Shown piece by piece: positions 59,709 to 64,000 of a stretch of 64,000 nucleotides of DNA (position 1 is its first letter; the number at the start of each line of letters is the position of its first letter). The notes under the pieces were generated by a model, which made no database searches, was not told the DNA's origin, and was given only the letters and a program-made list of their open reading frames with translations. The position numbers and the translations under genes were made by a program. The stretch is from NCBI GenBank assembly GCA_009746045.1, contig RPFO01000164.1:850712-914711 (forward strand), in the 5' to 3' direction. The stretch is from Mesostigma viride (Eukaryota; Streptophyta; Mesostigmatophyceae; Mesostigmatales; Mesostigmataceae).

Positions 59709-59761
59709 CGACAGGACAAACAGCTATCTATCATCATTGATAGATAGCTGTTGTCCTGTCG
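59709..59761. repeat. Long inverted repeat (hairpin)
   Basis: A 24-25-nt arm starting CGACAGGACAA and ending CTATCTATCA, a 4-base spacer, then its complement with one unpaired base. The left arm is partly duplicated just upstream (59683-59703). Confidence 0.85.
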
Positions 59762-59877
59762 TACGTACACGTGTATGTAGTATGTAATGCGTGCGCCGGA
59801 CGAGGGTACACGCCGGTTCACGATGATCAAGTGTGAAAAATACGTACACCGCGCCCACAAATTTTTTGGTACATGCA

Positions 59878-60060
59878 CGTTATCAAAGAGACAACCAGCG
59901 CAGGCCAGAAATCGGGAGAATCCGGACCATGGTAGCTCGAGCCTGCCGTTATCTTTTCCGCGTTTTCGAGTCGTTCAGGATGATGAAGATGAATGGTGAT
60001 GGAAATGTGTATCCTTGTGCATTGAAATTATGGCTGGCTTACGTGTGGAGCGACGTTATG
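59878..60060 (-). repeat. Module R, copy within the inverted-repeat element
   Basis: Matches 46730-46900, including 'CCATGGTAGCTCGAGCCTG'. No LINE hairpin or tail adjoins it. Confidence 0.65.
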
Positions 60061-60812
60061 CACGTCCGATCCACGATTAGTACTTTACATATTAATGTGA
60101 GGATTTCGCACAAGCCATCGTCAATGATGCTATGCTTTCAGTACATATAAACAGTCCAAGCGAACACATTATATTTCATGAGCCTGTCGGGCAAAATTAA
60201 TTTTGGCGTGTATGCCAAATTTTAACACGTCGATATGCCATGGCGGACCTGGTACTACGTACTGTACGTACCGGTGGCAGCCCTTACGCACCTTTCGTAA
60301 ATACGAGGAAGCCAGACGTAATAACTGAGGATCGATCAATTTCAGACTTCTGACTTCCGCCGCATCCTTTTTAACCGCAACGCGTCAGTTCATTATTGGC
60401 CCCTACATCGAGGGTACCCCATGTTTGTTGCGTTTCTCCCTCGTTGCGGAACCGCAAAATCGGTGAGTGCCTTTTGCGGAACTGGCTATGGCGATTCTTC
60501 CTGACCCCGTATCTTTCTGTAGACATAAGCTTTTACGCAACGGAAGGTGGCGTTGGGTAGCCCTACACTTCCTTCATATAAATACGTCATTTAATTTTTT
60601 TTGATTAGTTGCGTAACTAGTTGCGTTACCGCGGGTTGGTACTGTACGGCAACCGCGTAACTTCTTGAGTGCACGGACGTAAATGATCACGGACGTGACA
60701 AGTGTTAGTCAAAAGGAAGTAAGTGTCACACTTAAGAAACGCCGGCCGTCGCAACCTACATGAAACGTGGACCTCAAGAACAAAGCCCCCCTCACAACAG
60801 AGGTAGACTTAC

Positions 60813-61523
60813 CTCATTCCCCTCAACCGCTGCTGCTTCAGCCGCTTTCTTCGACCCCTTCGCGGTCTTCGGAGACTTGTCCCGGCGGGCATCGTGTTCC
60901 TTCAACATCTTGATCAGAGTCTTGGCGTCCTTCTCCGTCACCGTCAACAGTTTACACTTCCTCTCCTTCCCTTTGCCCTCGAACAGGTTCTCCTGCATCC
61001 ACTTTATCAAGGCCTTGGCGCTCGGGATCTCCTCAGGCTGTGTGGCTCCATCGGGCGCGCACGCATTCTTCACGATCAACTCAGCGACTTGATGGAGAGT
61101 CATCATCTGGTTCCGTACCTCAGGTGGGGCTGTTTCCGTTCTCACCTCGGCCACAACCCGCTTTGCCAACGTCCTCAGTTTATAAGCATCCGCTTGCTCC
61201 TTAAAGCGTGTCATTTTCGCAGTATCGCCGTCGCTTCCAACCACGCCCTCTGACACAGGCTCACCGGCAGCGATAGCCCCCTCTCCCTGGAGATTTGCCC
61301 CACCCTGACGACCGGCTTCCTGCAAGAACATTATCAACGGAAGATTTTTAATGTAAGAAAAGTGTAGAGAAACGCCGGCCGTCGTAACTCTGTCAATTGA
61401 GGACAACCTAAACTTTCAATTTGTAAGTCAACGGTAACTTACCCTTCCCCCCTCTGCAGTGGAACCACCGTAAGATCCACTTCCCCTCCTCTCACCGCCC
61501 TCTTGCTGCTCGACAGGACTTCC
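60813..61523 (-). CDS. Unrecognised protein, two upstream exons
   Basis: Exons 61523-61443 (27 residues, 'GSPVEQQEGGERRGSG...') and 61319-60813 (169 residues) with clean GT-AG borders, all phase 0, continuing in phase to the exon at 52488. The second exon contains 'VAEVRTETAPPEVRNQMMTL', 'IPSAKALIKWMQENLFEGKG' and a basic, Ala-rich end. Probably a helical, charged protein; no domain recognised. The intron after 60813 is 8.3 kb because of the nested insertion; without it, it would be about 0.4 kb. Confidence 0.65.
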
Positions 61524-61648
61524 CTGTAAAAATAGCAAACGCGATTGTCCATTCACAAGAAAAAAATTACTACAAAAATAAACAAGGATATACGCACGCA
61601 AACCATTTCATTACAAGTAAACTGCGGAGAGGAATCTGACGCACTCAT

Positions 61649-62095
61649 TAATTAATTAATTAATAGACACGTGACTGCGTCACGTGAGCATAAGTCCTCA
61701 GTGGGAGGGGAACATGGGATGGAATGGATGGTATAAGCTATCTAGGTCCTAGTTACAGGGGTGTGGGCACCGCGGCCCGAATCGCTATGAATGCCATACT
61801 TGGTCACACGCGGAGCCCCCACAGGCTTGGGGGTGGTCTCCTTCATCACTACTTGCCATCTATCCTTGCGCACCATCTGCCTCCATATTACAGACAAACC
61901 AGGAGGCTGCCCGGGGGTGAGCCCGTCACGTCTAGTGTAGCACATGTCCATGCCGAGTCTATCACGAAAAGTCCACGGGTGGCGGCCCTGCCGCGCGCGG
62001 CCGGGGGCACGCCAGGTGAGGACGCACTCATGTACCTGGGTGCTTCCCGCCATTGAGCGGGCTTCTCTTGCACCCACATCCTCTTGCCGGCCCTG
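61649..62095 (-). mobile_element. 5'-truncated LINE 3' end
   Basis: A minus-strand scrap with 'CYTRRDGLTPGQPPG' and 'LSVIWRQMVRKDRWQVVMKE', parallel to 'LSVIWKKMMDKAKWAQVIED' at 37210-37265. It is followed by a UTR, a hairpin with arms CACGTGAC and GTCACGTG (61668-61688) and an ATTA tail at 61648-61664. The right border near 62040-62095 may include a short host exon (acceptor 'TTCGCAG' on the minus strand). Confidence 0.7.
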
Positions 62096-62750
62096 CGAAC
62101 ATTTCAACGGAAAGTAAAAATCCGCTTAGTTGTCGGAAATGACATTTCTGGCGAATATTGCAAAAAAATGCTTATTGTATTTCACGACATCAATTAAATG
62201 GGCGGAGACTTACGAAGATCGGCCCGCCACCTTCCAAATTGCTCTGCGTCATTTCGAAAACATCGTCTTCCCCTGCATCGCCCAGTTAGTCTCCATGCTT
62301 TGCTGTAGACTAAGTCTCAAAGACATTGTGAATACAACGTATGAATAAGCCTTGTAAACCTACGTTGGTATGTGAATATAAGTACCACGTGGGCTATGCA
62401 GATAGGAATGCTAGTCGAGTCGCATACGTTTCCCTAGATAGGTACTTTGGGTACTGGGGTACGTGACAGATGTCAGTACCCAGCATACGTAGTGTCCTGT
62501 CATTGGACGGTACTACTAGAGTATCCTAGATAGGGACCGTACTGCAGCGTGCATTGATCTGTGATCACACGATGCAGTGACTAGACTGCTACCTGTCATC
62601 GTGCGGCCTCGGGCCAACGGTCTGCACCCAACGGTCACTGGCGGCGCAGCCAGTGAGAGGAACGTTGATAAAGGGTAAACCTATTTTCTAATGAACCAAG
62701 CAATTCATTGCTCACAGCATACAGTGTTCTCAAGCAATATATCACGTCGT

Positions 62751-63377
62751 TTATTTCTCATTTCCTAACTCGCCCCCCTTCCCCCTTCCCCTTGGCCGCG
62801 GCGGGGGCATATCGCCCGTCGCGACCGGCTTGGAAGTCGCGGGGGGATCCCTTGCGGTTGAGGGCACTGCGGCCGACTCGTGCACACTCTCCCCCCTCTT
62901 TTGGGCTACTGCGGCAGGCGCGGCATGGGAGGGCGCGGCGGCTACTGTCTCTGCCGCATTCTGAGCCAACCGAGCCAACCTTTGCTCCTGCAAGAGCATG
63001 GTTTCGAAACGAGGCATGAATGTGTTTTTGGAGAGATAAGGCACCTTGGCGACTTCAGGTTTGTCATTAAGGATGTCTTGGTACAGCGCGAATTGCTGTT
63101 GACGAGTGCCATTCGCGAGTCGCTGAAACCGCTCAATCTGAGACCGCTTAACCGGATCGTCCACCATCTCACGACCAACGTGGTACTCATCCTTCCCAGT
63201 GACCGCGGCAAAGCTGACACCAGATTCCACCATTGGGGGCGGCGTCACCGACCTCGCACGCTTGTGAGGAGGCTGTTGTGAGGAGGCGCCTTGGGCCTGA
63301 ACTGGTTGCCCTTCAGACCCTTCCCCCCTAGGGGGAGAGTCGCCGACCACCTGCGATGTAGGGCCGCCCTTTTCCAT
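62751..63377 (-). CDS. Unrecognised protein or 5' exon of the unknown gene
   Basis: 208 residues from an ATG that directly follows an acceptor-like 'GTTGTTGCAG', so it is probably an internal or leader-spliced exon. It contains 'ARSVTPPPMVESGVSFAAVT', 'KRSQIERFQRLANGTRQQQF' and 'NTFMPRFETMLLQEQRLARL', with Pro/Ala/Gln-rich ends and a basic 'RPRGRGKGG' tail before a stop at 62751. Nothing diagnostic. The intron upstream carries the 20-nt motif shared with the other introns of this locus, linking it to the downstream exons. The segment from 62100 to 62750 has no recognisable gene. Confidence 0.55.
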   Translation of the reverse strand: MEKGGPTSQVVGDSPPRGEGSEGQPVQAQGASSQQPPHKRARSVTPPPMVESGVSFAAVTGKDEYHVGREMVDDPVKRSQIERFQRLANGTRQQQFALYQDILNDKPEVAKVPYLSKNTFMPRFETMLLQEQRLARLAQNAAETVAAAPSHAAPAAVAQKRGESVHESAAVPSTARDPPATSKPVATGDMPPPRPRGRGKGGELGNEK

Positions 63378-63740
63378 CTGCAACAACAAAACAAAAAAAT
63401 TGGAAAAATCATACGAGTCAGCAGGAAGATGCGCCCCACGTCGCAACTCAATACAAAAAATGCATCATTATGAGAAGGTACAAACAACGTTATAATTCAG
63501 AAAGAACAGAGAACGACGCACTAAAAGATACGACCGCCGTCGCAACTTTCGTCAATTCACTCTCTATACAAACAACTCTATGTCCCTCATAAAGAATCAT
63601 TTGGCAAGGAAATGCAAAAAAATTCGGTTACCAACTCCGTCGACCCATAAGTGGTTCGCGAATGGGAAATCGCTGCTGATTTTCGGTCGGGCCCTTCATG
63701 GTATTTTCGAAATCTCGAGGCAAGGTTGCGCGGAAGAGGG

Positions 63741-63767
63741 GGGCGTCCCCAACATCTACTGCTCCAA
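63741..63767 (+). repeat. 27-bp direct repeat, right copy
   Basis: Identical to 47020-47046. The remaining sequence to 64000 holds nothing I can name. Confidence 0.8.
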
Positions 63768-64000
63768 TTTTGGTACTTTTGAAATTCCATGCCTGGAGCG
63801 CAAAGTTTGCAATATATGTGCCGTTTGTAGCTCTAGCTCTATAATAACCTGACCAACCCCGCATTCCTCAAAGTACTTAGCACTTGTTGCCTATTCTCAT
63901 TATGCGAATCACATGATTAGGATGTGCTTCATGATTGCTATTGCTCGAGATTCAATTAAGAATGATTGACATCAATAAATGATGAACCAAATAAACCAAA

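Larger units (their letters stand above)
55361..60644. mobile_element. 5.3-kb element with perfect 37-bp terminal inverted repeats
   Basis: The left end 55361-55397 starts CAGTACCAACCCGCGGTAAC; the right end 60608-60644 is its exact reverse complement. Module 1 gives the empty site: it runs GATTA-CGGCAACC where this copy has the element, so a TA dinucleotide is duplicated. A CAGT start with TA duplication fits the Tc1/mariner/pogo superfamily. No transposase was recognised. Most of the interior is repeats: minisatellites, an ATTCA array, 158-bp tandem units, palindromes and a module R copy. Confidence 0.75.
52823..60700. mobile_element. Nested insertion: tandem LTR-like modules
   Basis: Bounded by AGTG at 52819-52822 and 60701-60704. 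Module 1 (52823-53963, 1141 bp) starts TGTCGCG and ends GTGACA. After only GC, module 2 starts at 53966 and is ~99% identical where comparable. Module 2 carries a 310-bp extra segment (54054-54363) and a 5.3-kb inverted-repeat element (55361-60644). Ends TG...CA with a short target duplication are LTR-like, but no gag or pol is visible. Apparent ORFs (53152-53710 and 54605-55161) occur in both modules without recognisable motifs. The insertion lies in an intron of the unknown gene. Confidence 0.65.

Overview
This window is nuclear DNA from an intron-rich eukaryote. The clues are spliceosomal GT-AG introns, three multi-exon host-type genes, non-LTR (LINE) and LTR retrotransposons, very long microsatellites, and no operons or ribosome-binding sites. 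GC content, repeat style and the mix of a plant-like retroelement load with an animal-type neurotransmitter:sodium symporter suggest a green or streptophyte alga (something like Chara). That assignment is inference and nothing here proves it.

Layout. 0-4.3 kb: nested, mostly 5'-truncated LINE debris. 4.3-5.1 kb (-): intronless GNAT acetyltransferase. 6.4-11.4 kb (+): five-exon METTL2/6/8-type tRNA m3C methyltransferase. 11.4-14.2 kb: LINE 3' ends, a SINE-like fragment and a 550-bp GGGA array. 24.6-14.3 kb (-): nine-exon SLC6/NSS transporter with large minisatellites in its introns. 25.8-34.1 kb (+): eight-exon TLDc-domain protein, divergent from the transporter across a 1.16-kb gap. 34.5-38.5 kb: LINE copies, one with EN and RT remnants, and a perfect TGGA array of about 217 copies. 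38.5-46.4 kb: a complete Ty3/gypsy-type LTR element on the minus strand, with LTRs that read as identical, a 5-bp target duplication, PBS and PPT, but decayed gag-pol. 46.5-47.0 kb: another LINE 3' end. 47.0-63.8 kb: a multi-exon minus-strand gene of unknown family, split by a nested insertion (tandem LTR-like modules, themselves split by a 5.3-kb terminal-inverted-repeat element).

I rebuilt the METTL, NSS and TLDc genes exon by exon. In each, splice phases match at every junction and the conserved family motifs run on across the joins, so these are the firmest calls. The most unusual region is 47-63.8 kb. Its introns share a recurring ~20-nt motif, the reverse complement of that motif is repeated in an exon of the same gene, the reading frame is broken at three places each corrected by one extra base, and the whole is flanked by a 27-bp direct repeat. 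The three host genes do not obviously form one pathway.
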